64,000 bases of DNA from Methylobacterium sp. J-068 (GCF_022829445.1 NZ_JAKSXY010000061.1:1-64000); one strand, 5' to 3'; shown: positions 33,816 through 42,341, counted from the first letter of the stretch. Notes: generated by a model not told the origin, from the sequence alone. Made by a program: numbers and translations.

Positions 33816-34196
33816 TCAGGCGGGTCGGCTGTCGCCGAGGTACTGGCGCACGGTGGCGAGGAACTTCGCCACCGAGATGGGCTTGGACAGGTAGGCCTCG
33901 CAGCCGCCCTCGCGGATGCGCTCCTCGTCGCCCTTCATGGCGAAGGCCGTGATGGCGATGACCGGGATGCCCTTCAGGTCGTCGTCCTCCTTGAGCCACT
34001 TCGTGACCTCGAGGCCGGAGACCTCGGGAAGCTGGATGTCCATCAGGATCAGGTCGGGCCGGTGGGTGCGGGCGAGCTCGATCGCCTCGATGCCGTTGGC
34101 CGTCTTCAACGTGGCGTAGCCATGCCCCTCCAACAGGTCGTTGAAGAGCTTCATATTGAGTTCGTTGTCCTCAACGATGAGCACGGTCTTCTTCAT
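33816..34196 (-). CDS. divK: Single-domain response regulator DivK
   Basis: Cell-cycle response regulator acting through DivJ/PleC/DivL to control CtrA in alphaproteobacteria. 126 aa, one receiver domain. Acidic pocket VEDNELN, phospho-acceptor Asp53 in [16 protein letters not shown], conserved Thr in [14 protein letters not shown], Lys in [11 protein letters not shown]. The start is the ATG of [12 protein letters not shown]. pleD follows on the same strand, so they are probably co-transcribed. The 75-base gap to the divergent DUF3572 gene holds the promoter; no CtrA box was seen. Confidence 0.96.
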   Translation of the reverse strand: MKKTVLIVEDNELNMKLFNDLLEGHGYATLKTANGIEAIELARTHRPDLILMDIQLPEVSGLEVTKWLKEDDDLKGIPVIAITAFAMKGDEERIREGGCEAYLSKPISVAKFLATVRQYLGDSRPA

Positions 34197-34271
34197 GGCC
34201 CGTTGTTCCCGGTGCGTGGACGGCCCAATGTCGTTCGACGCATGCCCCGCGACAGGAGATTTAGCGGATAC

Positions 34272-34574
34272 ATGTTGACGAAAGGCAAACCCAATCGTGG
34301 AGACGACTCGCCCGAGGGCCTCGCCCTGGCGGCACTCGCCTGGATGGCCACGGACGACGAGCGCCTGTTCCCCTTCCTGAACGCCACCGGCGTGACTCCC
34401 GACACCCTGCGGGCCAGCGCCCAGGATCCCGGGTTCCTGGCCGGCATCCTGGATCACGTCATGGGCGACGAGGCGACGCTGCTGGCCTGCGCCGAGGCCC
34501 TCGACGTGAAGCCGGAGCGCATCGCGGCGGCCTGGCGCAAGCTCGGCCCGCCCGAATTCGACGACGGGATGTGA
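34272..34574 (+). CDS. DUF3572 family protein
   Basis: A 100-residue, mostly helical soluble protein. Family signature: [70 protein letters not shown]3572 proteins are found in Hyphomicrobiales and are typically next to divK, as here (from memory). Function is unknown; the neighbourhood suggests a link to cell-cycle control, which is only inference. No signal peptide or membrane segment. Confidence 0.88.
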   Translation: MLTKGKPNRGDDSPEGLALAALAWMATDDERLFPFLNATGVTPDTLRASAQDPGFLAGILDHVMGDEATLLACAEALDVKPERIAAAWRKLGPPEFDDGM

Positions 34575-34608
34575 GGGGCCGACCCCTCCATCCCTTCCGT
34601 TCCACCCG

Positions 34609-34631
34609 CGCGCCGCGCCCGGCGCGGCGCG
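34609..34631. terminator. Large GC palindrome after DUF3572
   Basis: CGCGCCGCGCC and GGCGCGGCGCG form an 11-bp perfect inverted repeat with almost no loop, 35 bases after the DUF3572 stop. No T-run. It may stop transcription before the DoxX gene or act as a structured spacer. Confidence 0.45.
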
Positions 34632-34682
34632 GTATGGCTCGGCCTTCGGGGCCGCGCCCCATCCCTCGGAGACCCGTTTCGC

Positions 34683-35090
34683 ATGACTCTCGCCGCCCTC
34701 ACGACCACCTGGGCCCCGCGCCTGCTCAGCATCCTGCGGATCATGGCCGGGCTGCTGTTCCTGGAGCACGGGACGCAGAAGCTGTTCGACTTCCCCGCCC
34801 GCATGGGCGGCGGGGGCGCGCCCGATCTCCTGACCCTGCCGGGGATCGCCGGGTGCCTCGAACTGGTGGGCGGCACGCTGATCGTCCTCGGCCTGTTCAC
34901 CCGCCCCGCGGCCTTCCTGCTCTCGGGCCAGATGGCGTTCGCGTACTTCATCGCCCACCATCCCAAGAGCCCGTTCCCGGCGCTCAACGGCGGCGACGCC
35001 GCGATCCTGTTCTGCTTCCTCTTCCTCTACCTCGCCGCCGCCGGAGCCGGCCCGTGGAGCCTCGACGCGCAGCGCCGCGGCCGGATCTGA
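34683..35090 (+). CDS. DoxX family membrane protein
   Basis: 135 aa with four membrane segments. Family core: [23 protein letters not shown] near the N-terminus, [37 protein letters not shown] in the middle, and a C-terminal [17 protein letters not shown]. DoxX-like proteins are thought to bind quinones or thiosulfate-oxidation partners, but the role of this subgroup is unknown. It converges with the methyltransferase gene; only three bases separate the stops. Confidence 0.9.
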   Translation: MTLAALTTTWAPRLLSILRIMAGLLFLEHGTQKLFDFPARMGGGGAPDLLTLPGIAGCLELVGGTLIVLGLFTRPAAFLLSGQMAFAYFIAHHPKSPFPALNGGDAAILFCFLFLYLAAAGAGPWSLDAQRRGRI

Positions 35091-35093
35091 GGC

Positions 35094-35771
35094 TCACCCC
35101 CTGAAGCGCCAGACGCTGCTGCGCTTGATCTCCGCATCCTCCAGCGAGCGGCTCACCGGCACGGTGTAGGTGGCGCATTCGGTCAGGCGGTCGCGGGGCA
35201 GGTAGGACCGGCCGGGATCGCCGACCAGCACCGTGGCGCCGCGCGCGTGCAGGCCCGAGAGCCACGCGGTGACGCGGGCGGCGAGGTCGCGCTCGTAGAA
35301 GATGTCGGCGGCGAGCACCACGGCGCTGCCGGGATCGGAGTCGATGAGGTCGCGCGAGACCGCCGCGATCCGGTCGGCGACGCCGTTGGCCGCCGCGTTG
35401 AGGCCGATCGCCGGGATGGCGAAGGGGTCGAGGTCGCTCGCCGTGACGTGGACCGCCCCCGCCTTCGCCGCCGCGATGGCGACGAGGCCGGAGCCGGAGG
35501 CGAAGTCGAGCACCCGGTGCCCCGCCACGATCTCGGAATGGTCGAGGACGTAGCGGGCGAGCGCCTGCCCGCCGGCCCAGGCGAAGGCCCAGAACGGCGG
35601 CGGCAGGCCGATCGCCTCAAGCTCCTCCTCGGTCTTCTGCCAGAGCTCGGTGGCCTCGTCGGCCACGTGCAGGACGATCTCGGGCGCGTGCGGCACCGGG
35701 CGCAGGCGGGTGTTGGCCCGGATGAAGGCGAGGGGATCGACCGACGCGGTCATGGGCGGAAAGACCGTCAT
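35094..35771 (-). CDS. Class I methyltransferase, nicotinamide N-methylase/ETFB-lysine methyltransferase-like
   Basis: 225 aa. ELEAIGLPPPFWAFAWAGGQALARYVLDH and VLDFASGSGLVAIAAAKAGA (motif I), then TASDLDPFAIPAIGLNAAANG and VVLAADIFYERDLAARVTAWL. This set is typical of the protein-lysine methyltransferase group related to METTL20. That enzyme methylates the electron-transfer flavoprotein beta subunit in bacteria and mitochondria. The exact substrate here is not proven. The start ATG overlaps the stop of the upstream gene as ATGA. An internal ATG at 35753 (MTASVDPL) is also possible. Confidence 0.83.
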   Translation of the reverse strand: MTVFPPMTASVDPLAFIRANTRLRPVPHAPEIVLHVADEATELWQKTEEELEAIGLPPPFWAFAWAGGQALARYVLDHSEIVAGHRVLDFASGSGLVAIAAAKAGAVHVTASDLDPFAIPAIGLNAAANGVADRIAAVSRDLIDSDPGSAVVLAADIFYERDLAARVTAWLSGLHARGATVLVGDPGRSYLPRDRLTECATYTVPVSRSLEDAEIKRSSVWRFRG

Positions 35772-36370
35772 GCGCGGAAAAGCTCGGCGTAGAGCGTCCC
35801 GGCGGCGGCCCCGAGCCCGTCCGGGCCCACGAGCGTCAATCCCGTGTCGGCGGGATCGAGATCCAGCGCCGCCGCGTCGGCCGGGCTCTGGCACAGGAAG
35901 CGCGTCCTGCGGGTGGCAAGCGGTCCGCGGATCGCGTGACGCAGCGCGAGGCGCGACAGGCGCCCGGCGGAATCGTTACGCGCCGCGAGGGCCGCGAGGT
36001 CGTCGGGCTGGTAGATCCGCGCCCCGACCCCCGACATCGCGGCGGCGGTGCCCCCGACCACGATGGCGCGCAGGCCGAGGCAATGGATGAGGCCGGCCTC
36101 CAGCGCCTTGAGGATGCCGGCGAGCTGGCCCGCCTCGTAGCCCGCCGCCATCGGGTTGAGGCGCGCGGTTCCGAGCGCGAACGGCACCACCCGGGCGCCC
36201 GCCGCCTCGATGACGGCGCGGTGCGCCGTGACCCGCGTCACCACGCTGGCCGAGAGCCCGCGCTCCAGGGCCGCCGCGACCAGGGGCAGGAAGCGCGCGG
36301 CGAAGGCCGCGCCATCGGGGCACAGGAGGACGAGGTGCCGGGGCAGGGCGCCGGAAGCGGAGGTATCCAT
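35768..36370 (-). CDS. Half-length glycosyltransferase-like protein (N-terminal domain only)
   Basis: 200 aa that resemble the acceptor-side Rossmann domain of GT-B enzymes. Features: HLVLLCPDGAAFAARFLPLVAAALERGLSASVVTRV, then RAVIEAAGARVVPFALG, LIHCLGLRAIVVGGTAAAMSGVGARIYQPDDLAAL and TRRTRFLCQSPADAAAL. The donor-binding C-terminal half found in GT family 1/4 proteins is absent. The reading frame ends cleanly at LYAELFRA and overlaps the methyltransferase start (ATGA), so this looks like a real short gene rather than a random truncation. Activity cannot be assumed. Confidence 0.65.
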   Translation of the reverse strand: MDTSASGALPRHLVLLCPDGAAFAARFLPLVAAALERGLSASVVTRVTAHRAVIEAAGARVVPFALGTARLNPMAAGYEAGQLAGILKALEAGLIHCLGLRAIVVGGTAAAMSGVGARIYQPDDLAALAARNDSAGRLSRLALRHAIRGPLATRRTRFLCQSPADAAALDLDPADTGLTLVGPDGLGAAAGTLYAELFRA

Positions 36371-36462
36371 CGGACGGGATGTAGCATGCTGGCGCCCGGA
36401 ACAGGGCATGCGGCGGACCCGTTGACGGCGAACCGGAATCGGCGGGCGAGGGATCGGGCGGC

Positions 36463-37728
36463 ATGGCGGGCGAGCGCGACGAAGAGGGCACGGTCGCCGA
36501 TCCGCGCGACGCGGCCGAGGAGGCGGGCCTGCGCTACGTCGAGGACACGATGCCGGGGCTGATGCGGGCCAAGCGCGGCACCGGCTTCGCCTATCGCGAC
36601 GCCCGGGGCCGGCCGGTGCGGGAGGAGACGACCCTGGCGCGCATCCGCTCGCTCGCCATCCCGCCGGCCTATACCGACGTGTGGATCTGCCCGCGCGCGA
36701 ACGGCCACATCCAGGCGACGGGGCGCGACGCCAAGGGGCGCAAGCAGTACCGCTATCACCCGGATTTCCGCGCCGCCCGCGACCTCACCAAGTTCGAGCA
36801 CGTGATGGCCTTCGCCGACGCGCTCCCCGCCATCCGCGCCCGGGTCGACGCCGACATGGGCAAGGCCGGCCTGCCCCGCGAAAAGGTGCTGGCCACCGTG
36901 GTCCATCTCCTGGAGACCACGCTGATCCGGGTCGGGAACGACGATTACGCCCGCACCAACAAGAGTTTCGGCCTCACGACGCTGCGCGACCGGCACGCCC
37001 GGATCGAGGGTTCGGAACTCACCTTCCGGTTCAAGGGCAAGAGCGGCAAGACCTGGGACCTCGGCCTCAAGGACCGGCGCGTCGCCCGGATCGTCAAGGC
37101 CTGCCAGGACCTGCCGGGCCAGGAGCTGTTCCAGTATCGCGACGCCGAGGGGGCCGTGCGCGACGTGACCTCGGCGGACGTGAACGCCTACCTGCGCGAG
37201 ATCACCGGCCAGGACATCACCGCCAAGGATTTCCGGACCTGGGCCGGGACGGTGCTGGCGGCTCTGGCGCTCCAGGAATTCGAGGCTTTCGACAGCGAGG
37301 CCAAGGCCAAGAAGAACCTGCGCACCGCCATCGAGGGCGTCGCCGCGCGTCTCGGCAACACGCCGACCATCTGCCGTAAATGCTACATCCACCCCCAGGT
37401 GCTCGACTGCTACCTCGAGGGCGCCCTGCTGCTTCAGATCAAGGACGCGGTGGAGGACGAGCTGCGCGAGGACCTCGAGGGCCTGAGGCCCGAGGAGGCC
37501 GCCGTGCTGGGCCTGCTCCAGGCGCGGCTGGCCGAGGTGAAGGACGGCCGGGGCCGCGACCTTTCGGCCGACGCGAAACGCTCCGCCAAGCGGAAGGCGA
37601 CGCGCCAGCGGCCCGCGCGGGCGGGCACGTCCGGGGCCGCGAAGGCTCGGGGGGCCACCGCCAAGGCGGCGCCGTCGCGGAAGGCCAGGGCGAAAAAGCC
37701 GGTGGCGGAGGAAGGCCGCGCGGGCTGA
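36463..37728 (+). CDS. DNA topoisomerase IB (poxvirus type)
   Basis: Relaxes supercoils by nicking through a 3'-phosphotyrosine. 421 aa. N-terminal domain RIRSLAIPPAYTDVWICPRANGHIQATGRDAKGRKQYRYHPDFR. Catalytic core with ETTLIRVGNDDYARTNKSFGLTTLRDRH (first Arg), FKGKSGK (Lys), KDFRTWAGTVLAALAL (Arg/His region) and the nucleophile Tyr308 in CRKCYIHPQVLD. A Lys/Ala-rich disordered tail (about 360-421) may bind DNA. It starts 92 bases from the divergent half glycosyltransferase. Confidence 0.94.
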   Translation: MAGERDEEGTVADPRDAAEEAGLRYVEDTMPGLMRAKRGTGFAYRDARGRPVREETTLARIRSLAIPPAYTDVWICPRANGHIQATGRDAKGRKQYRYHPDFRAARDLTKFEHVMAFADALPAIRARVDADMGKAGLPREKVLATVVHLLETTLIRVGNDDYARTNKSFGLTTLRDRHARIEGSELTFRFKGKSGKTWDLGLKDRRVARIVKACQDLPGQELFQYRDAEGAVRDVTSADVNAYLREITGQDITAKDFRTWAGTVLAALALQEFEAFDSEAKAKKNLRTAIEGVAARLGNTPTICRKCYIHPQVLDCYLEGALLLQIKDAVEDELREDLEGLRPEEAAVLGLLQARLAEVKDGRGRDLSADAKRSAKRKATRQRPARAGTSGAAKARGATAKAAPSRKARAKKPVAEEGRAG

Positions 37729-37772
37729 GCGAAGCCCAAATCCACCATCCCGAGGAGATCACCCGGATTTGG
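37725..37772 (+). repeat. Dispersed CTGAGCGA repeat, copy 3
   Basis: Begins at gggCTGAgcgaa, so it overlaps the topoisomerase stop codon (TGA at 37726-37728). It shares CTGAGCGAAG, ATCCACCATCCCGA and GATCACC with 32279-32327. The arms CCAAATCC (37736-37743) and GGATTTGG (37765-37772) form an 8-bp stem; a likely terminator. Confidence 0.75.
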
Positions 37773-37896
37773 CCCGAGGCGCGGCCTGCCGCGAAGGGGC
37801 CGGCCCCGTGTCGTTTGGGCACGCGGGCCGCCGGGCAACAGCTGCGCCGGTGAGCCGTTGCCGCAGGCTGTCGCCCGGTCAAGGAATACCAGAATC

Positions 37897-38907
37897 ATGC
37901 TCAAGGTCGCGGTCGTCACCGGCGGAACCGCCGGAATCGGGCTCGCCACCGCCCATCTCTTCGCCCGACGGGGGTGGGCCGTGGCGGTGATCGCCCGCGA
38001 TGCCGAGCGCCTGCGCGACGCCGAGGCGGATCTCATCGCCTACGGCCGTCCCGTCCTGGGGATCTCGGCCGACGTCACGGACGCGGAGGCGGTCGATGCC
38101 GCCGCCGCGCGGATCGAGCGGGAGCTCGGGCCGATCCGGGCCTGGGTCAACAACGCCATGGCGACCATCGTGAACCCCGCCGACCGGATCACGCCCGAGG
38201 AGTACCGGCGCGTCACCGAGACGACCTATCTCAGCCAAGTCTACGGCACGCTGGCAGCCCTGCGCCACATGAAGCCGCGCAACCGCGGCGCCATCATCCA
38301 GGTCTCGTCGGGCCTCGGCATCCGCGCGGCCCCGCTCCAGGCGCCCTATTGCGCGGCGAAGTTCGCGGTCTCGGGCTTCACCGACGCCCTGCGCTCGGAG
38401 TTGATCCACGATCACGTGGACGTGTCCCTCAGCGTGGTCTACCTGCCGGCCGTCAACACCCCGCAATTCGACTGGGCCCGCAACCGCACCGGCCACGGGC
38501 AGTACGCCCCCGATCCGGTCTACGATCCGCGCCTCTGCGCAGAGGCCATCGTCGCCACGGCCGTAAAACCGAGCCGCGAGGTCTGGGTCGGCCACAGCAC
38601 GGTGATGATGGCCGCCGCCCAGGCGCTGATGCCGGGCTACGCCGACGCGAAGGCCGCCACGATGTGGTCGGCCCAGGTCACCGACGAGGCCGCCCCCGAC
38701 AAAGCCGGCAACCTGTTCGCGCCGATCCCCGGCGCTGTCGGCATCGACGGGCGCTTCTCGGACCGGACCAAGGCCACGCGCAGCGCCTACTGGACGAGCC
38801 GCGACCGCGACCTCCTGGTCGCGGGGCTGACGGGCGTGGTGGCCCTCGGCCTGTTCGGGGTCGCCACCCTGGCCCGCGCCCCGCGCCGCCTGCTGCCACG
38901 GCGCTGA
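37897..38907 (+). CDS. SDR-family oxidoreductase with C-terminal membrane segment
   Basis: 336 aa. Short-chain dehydrogenase fold: VAVVTGGTAGIGLATAHLFARRG (nucleotide site), NNAMAT (NNAG-like), catalytic Ser in IIQVSSGLGIRA and YxxxK in PYCAAKFAVSGFTDALRSEL. After the SDR domain (about 1-240) comes a C-terminal extension ending in a probable membrane helix (DLLVAGLTGVVALGLFGVATLA). The protein is likely anchored to the inner membrane. The substrate is unknown. The ATG chosen gives the normal start of the Rossmann fold. Confidence 0.88.
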   Translation: MLKVAVVTGGTAGIGLATAHLFARRGWAVAVIARDAERLRDAEADLIAYGRPVLGISADVTDAEAVDAAAARIERELGPIRAWVNNAMATIVNPADRITPEEYRRVTETTYLSQVYGTLAALRHMKPRNRGAIIQVSSGLGIRAAPLQAPYCAAKFAVSGFTDALRSELIHDHVDVSLSVVYLPAVNTPQFDWARNRTGHGQYAPDPVYDPRLCAEAIVATAVKPSREVWVGHSTVMMAAAQALMPGYADAKAATMWSAQVTDEAAPDKAGNLFAPIPGAVGIDGRFSDRTKATRSAYWTSRDRDLLVAGLTGVVALGLFGVATLARAPRRLLPRR

Positions 38908-39038
38908 TTCACCGACCGGCGAAACGACGGTGCGCCCCCGTCAGCCCGCGCGAACCGGATGTCGCTCCGGTCGCTTCACGCTATAGCTGTTCCAGGGTTT
39001 CCTGACTCGGGGACGCCCGATTCGCACGAGGGTTCGCC

Positions 39039-40448
39039 ATGGACGTCGACGCGCTGTTCCTCTCGCGCATCCAGTTCGGCTTCACCATGGCCTTCCACAT
39101 CATCTTCCCGGCCTTCACCATCGGGCTGGCGAGCTTCCTCGCGCGGCTGGAGGCACAGTGGCTCTGGACGGGCAACCCGATGTACCGGAACCTCTACCGG
39201 TTCTGGGTCAAGGTGTTCGCGGTCTCGTTCGGCCTCGGCGTCGTGTCCGGCATCGTGATGAGCTACCAGCTCGGCACCAACTGGTCGCGCTACTCCGACT
39301 TCACCGGCAACGTGCTCGGGCCGCTGATCCAGTACGAGGTCATCACGGCCTTCTTCCTGGAGGCGGGCTTCCTCGGGATCATGCTGTTCGGCTGGGAGCG
39401 GGTCGGCGACCGGCTGCACTTCGTCTCGACCTGCATGGTCGCGATCGGCACCCTGATCTCGGCCTTCTGGATCCTGTCCGCCAATTCCTGGATGCAGACA
39501 CCGGACGGCTTCACGGTCGAGAACGGGCGGGCCATCGCCACCGACTGGTGGAAGGTGATCTTCAACCCGTCCTTCCCGATCCGCTACGCCCACATGGTGC
39601 TGGGCTGCTTCCTCACCACGGCCTTCGCGGTGGCGGGCATGTCGGCCTGGATGATCCTGCGCGCCCGCAAGGAGCCGGCCGAGAAGGTGGCGGGCGCCCG
39701 GCTCTCGCTGTCCATGGCCCTGTGGTTCGCGGTGATCTTCACGCCGATCCAGATCTTCGTCGGGGACAGCCACGGCCTCGCCGTGCTCAAGCTGCAGCCG
39801 ACCAAGCTCGCGGCGATCGAGGCCAACTGGGACCGGCAGGACAACATGCCCCTGCTGCTCTTCGCCATTCCCAACATGCAGGCGGAGAAGAACGATTTCG
39901 AGATCGGCATCCCGCGCCTGGGCAGCCTCATCCTCACCCATGACTTCTCGGGCGTCGTGCCGGGCCTGAAGGACGTGCCGCGCGACCAGCGGCCGCCGGT
40001 CTGGCCGGTGTTCTATGCCTTCCGCATCATGGTGGCGATCGGCATGGCGATGCTGGCCCTGAGCCTGTGGAGCCTCTACCTTCGCCGACGCGGCACGCTC
40101 TACACGAACCGCTGGTTCCTCAACGCGGCCATGCTGATGACGCCGTCCGGCTTCGGCGCCGTGCTGTTCGGCTGGTTCACCGCCGAAATCGGGCGCCAGC
40201 CCTACATCGTCTACGGGCAGCTTCGCACGGCGGACGCGCACTCACCCCTGACGGTCAACGCGGTGACGACCTCCCTCGTGGCCTTCCTGATCGCCTACGC
40301 CTTCATCTTCGGGTTCGGCAGCTACTACCTCGCCAAGCTGCTGCGCAAAGGTCCGGAGCCCCTCGAGGAGGCCATGCGCGACGGCGACGTGTCGCAGAAG
40401 CCCAAGCGTCCCCTCTCGGCGGTCAACGAGAGTCTCACGCCCGCCTGA
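39039..40448 (+). CDS. cydA: Cytochrome bd-type quinol oxidase subunit I
   Basis: Heme-carrying subunit of the terminal oxidase that reduces O2 with quinol. 469 aa with about nine membrane helices and the short Q-loop type (cyanide-insensitive group). Heme ligands His20 (FHIIFP) and His185 (RYAHMVLG) are present. So are Glu100 and Glu108 (QYEVITAFFLEAG) and the quinol motif GWFTAEIGRQPYIVYGQLRT. GAGGG is six bases before the ATG. Oddity: no cydB follows. A hairpin and a regulator on the opposite strand come next, and cydB is nowhere in the window. Confidence 0.95.
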   Translation: MDVDALFLSRIQFGFTMAFHIIFPAFTIGLASFLARLEAQWLWTGNPMYRNLYRFWVKVFAVSFGLGVVSGIVMSYQLGTNWSRYSDFTGNVLGPLIQYEVITAFFLEAGFLGIMLFGWERVGDRLHFVSTCMVAIGTLISAFWILSANSWMQTPDGFTVENGRAIATDWWKVIFNPSFPIRYAHMVLGCFLTTAFAVAGMSAWMILRARKEPAEKVAGARLSLSMALWFAVIFTPIQIFVGDSHGLAVLKLQPTKLAAIEANWDRQDNMPLLLFAIPNMQAEKNDFEIGIPRLGSLILTHDFSGVVPGLKDVPRDQRPPVWPVFYAFRIMVAIGMAMLALSLWSLYLRRRGTLYTNRWFLNAAMLMTPSGFGAVLFGWFTAEIGRQPYIVYGQLRTADAHSPLTVNAVTTSLVAFLIAYAFIFGFGSYYLAKLLRKGPEPLEEAMRDGDVSQKPKRPLSAVNESLTPA

Positions 40449-40478
40449 GGCCGCCGGGGACGGACACGGTCCCTGCCC

Positions 40479-40499
40479 GGCCCGGCTCAGAGCCGGGCC
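40479..40499. terminator. Hairpin between cydA and the LuxR-type gene
   Basis: GGCCCGGCT - CAG - AGCCGGGCC, a perfect 9-bp GC-rich stem between two convergent genes. It overlaps the regulator's stop codon. Likely a bidirectional terminator; no T-run. Confidence 0.6.
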
Positions 40500-41188
40500 A
40501 GCTGTTCCTTCTCCGAGACGCGGGGCACGCGGACGCGCAGGCTCGATTCCTGCCGGATCGTCTCGGCATCGACCACGGGCGCCAATCCGAGCTGGCGCGC
40601 CAGGGACACGAGGTCCTTGAGGCGGCCCGTCTGGGTCTTGCGCCGCAGGTTGAGCCGATGGGTCTCCACCGTGCGCACGCTGAGGTTCAGCCGTCGGGCC
40701 ACCTCCTTGTTGCTGAAGCCCGCGCTGAGGAAGCGCAGGATCTCGGCCTCGCGCGGGGTCAGGCCGTCGATGACGGAGGCGCCCTCGCCCGCGGCCTCCT
40801 CCGAGGCGGAGGGCGGGGTCACGGGGCTCGCCGCGAGGGCCAGGATGGCGTGGCAGACGTCGCGCGGCGTGGCGCTGCGGGCCACGAAGGCATCGGCGCC
40901 GGCCTGGACCAGACGGCCCAGCAGGTCAGCCCGCAGGGACTCGAAGGCCACCAGGACGGTCAGGCCCGGCTGCCGGCCCTTGAGCATCGCGATCCGCGAG
41001 AGGATGGCCGCGCCCGGTTCCGAGCCGACGAAGACCAGGGCGACGCTGCGCGCCGGCGCGCCCTGTCCACGGGTCAGGTCCGCCTCGCTCACGGTCTGAA
41101 GGCGCGGCTCGTGCTCCAGCACCGCGCGGAAGGTCGTCTCGAGTTCGCGCGGCTCGTCGACGATCAGAACTCCGACGGCTTGGTTCAT
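40487..41188 (-). CDS. LuxR/NarL-type regulator with degenerate receiver domain
   Basis: 233 aa. C-terminal LuxR helix-turn-helix (about 140-205): LTPREAEILRFLSAGFSNKEVARRLNLSVRTVETHRLNLRRKT. The N-terminal 110 residues have the length and pattern of a receiver (VGVLIVDEPRELETTFRAVLE...LLGRLVQAGADAFVARSA). However, the beta-3 segment reads VALVFVGSEPGA with no phospho-acceptor Asp, and the conserved Lys is Arg. Phosphorylation-independent control is likely. The gene converges with cydA and lies downstream of the GGDEF gene on the same strand. Confidence 0.85.
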   Translation of the reverse strand: MNQAVGVLIVDEPRELETTFRAVLEHEPRLQTVSEADLTRGQGAPARSVALVFVGSEPGAAILSRIAMLKGRQPGLTVLVAFESLRADLLGRLVQAGADAFVARSATPRDVCHAILALAASPVTPPSASEEAAGEGASVIDGLTPREAEILRFLSAGFSNKEVARRLNLSVRTVETHRLNLRRKTQTGRLKDLVSLARQLGLAPVVDAETIRQESSLRVRVPRVSEKEQLARL

Positions 41189-41278
41189 AACCCCTTGATC
41201 CCCTGCTTGTCCCGCAGTGATACACCGCGTGGTTCCCGGGGAGGATCAGATCAAGTTTCGTTCCAGGGCTCTATTCAT

Positions 41279-41307
41279 CAAGACTCCGGCCGAATTCGCC
41301 AAGACTC
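41279..41307. promoter_or_regulatory. Direct repeat CAAGACTC, 21-bp spacing, upstream of LuxR-type gene
   Basis: CAAGACTC at 41279-41286 and 41300-41307, start-to-start 21 bp (two helical turns), about 90-120 bases before the regulator start on the minus strand. Such phasing suits tandem protein-binding sites. No further evidence. Confidence 0.4.
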
Positions 41308-41379
41308 GGGAAGGCGCCGCCTAGACGCATCCGATTTCGGCGAGACCTGTCACCCGACTTGTCGTCCGATTCGAAGACC

Positions 41380-41400
41380 GGTGTACCGCAACGGTACACC
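41380..41400. promoter_or_regulatory. Perfect palindrome GGTGTACCG-CAA-CGGTACACC
   Basis: A 21-bp site with 9-bp perfect arms, 45 bases beyond the GGDEF stop and about 190 bases upstream of the LuxR-type gene. It could be a dyad operator for a homodimeric regulator or an RNA hairpin terminator for the GGDEF gene (no T-run). A partial half-site TACACCG recurs at 41221. Confidence 0.45.
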
Positions 41401-41444
41401 AGGGCCGATGCGGTGAATGCCGGCCCGGAACGCCACGGCCCGGC

Positions 41445-42341
41445 TCAGCCCGCGCGCGCCAGGACGAGGTCGGAGGCGGCGCTCACCACGCGGTTGCGGC
41501 CGGTGGTCTTGGCCTCGTAGAGGGCGATGTCGGCGCGCTTGAGCAGGCCCTCGACGGTGTCTCCATCGCTCCATTCGCTGACGCCGAAGCTGCAGGTCAG
41601 GCGGATGGGAACGCGGCCGCCGCGGATGCGCAGGGCCTCCATGGCGCGGCGGAGGCGGGTGGCCGTGGCCTCGGCCTCCGGCGCGGCGCGATGCGGCAGC
41701 ACGATGCCGAACTCCTCGCCCCCGAGGCGACCGACAATGCCCTCGATGGCGAGTTCCCGGCAGACCGCCTGGATCGCGGCGTCGCCGACATCGTGGCCGT
41801 ACTCGTCGTTGATGCGCTTGAAATGGTCGATGTCGAGAAGGATCGCCGACATCCGGCCGTGATTGCCGACGCGCTCGGCGGCGTCCCGGGACTTCTGGAG
41901 AAAGGCGCGGCGGTTGAGCAGTCCCGTCAGGGAGTCGGTCTCGGCGAGGCGGATCAGCTCGCCCTGCATCGTGGTGAGGCGCTCGGCGGCCCGCAGGCGG
42001 GCATGCAATTCCTCCGGGCCCGGCGGCTTCTCGATGAAATCGTCGGCGCCGCTGTCGAGGGCCTCGGCGAGGTTCCGGGCATTGCGCGCCGACGACATGG
42101 TGATGACGTAGAGTGGACGGTTGGCCTCGGCGAGCAGACGGGCCGACCAGCACAGTTCCAGGCCGCCGAGGGGCCGGACTTCGAGGCTGGTGATCAGCAC
42201 CCGGACCGAGGACGTGGTCTCGACGTAGGCGAGCGCCTCGGACGAATCGGTGAACGCCGTCACCGTGTGACCGTTCGGTTCGAGCAGGGCCGCGATCATC
42301 TTGAGGACAACCCGGCTGGTGTCGACGAGAACGATATGCAT
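41445..42341 (-). CDS. Diguanylate cyclase with degenerate receiver domain
   Basis: 298 aa. The N-terminal receiver-like domain (1-115) keeps Asp7 (VLVDTSR) and the conserved Lys105 (IEKPP). But where the phospho-acceptor should be it reads LITSLEVRPLGGLEL, with Ser52 in place of Asp. The C-terminal GGDEF domain (135-295) has the catalytic GRLGGEEFG (207-211), DSLTGLLNRRAF and DIDHFKRINDEYGHDVGD. It lacks the RxxD inhibitory site (reads AIEG). It would make c-di-GMP without product inhibition at that site. The activating signal is unlikely to be phosphorylation. Confidence 0.9.
   Translation of the reverse strand: MHIVLVDTSRVVLKMIAALLEPNGHTVTAFTDSSEALAYVETTSSVRVLITSLEVRPLGGLELCWSARLLAEANRPLYVITMSSARNARNLAEALDSGADDFIEKPPGPEELHARLRAAERLTTMQGELIRLAETDSLTGLLNRRAFLQKSRDAAERVGNHGRMSAILLDIDHFKRINDEYGHDVGDAAIQAVCRELAIEGIVGRLGGEEFGIVLPHRAAPEAEATATRLRRAMEALRIRGGRVPIRLTCSFGVSEWSDGDTVEGLLKRADIALYEAKTTGRNRVVSAASDLVLARAG

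Noticed and set aside
34609..34631. Perfect GC palindrome as a protein-binding site
   Set aside because: It follows a gene end closely and has almost no loop or spacer; terminator or structured spacer is simpler.
33816..34961. Long fused frame upstream of divK
   Set aside because: DivK is a single-domain protein; the ATG at 34196 gives its normal N-terminus and the extension is Arg/Gly/Pro-rich shadow sequence crossing a plus-strand gene.
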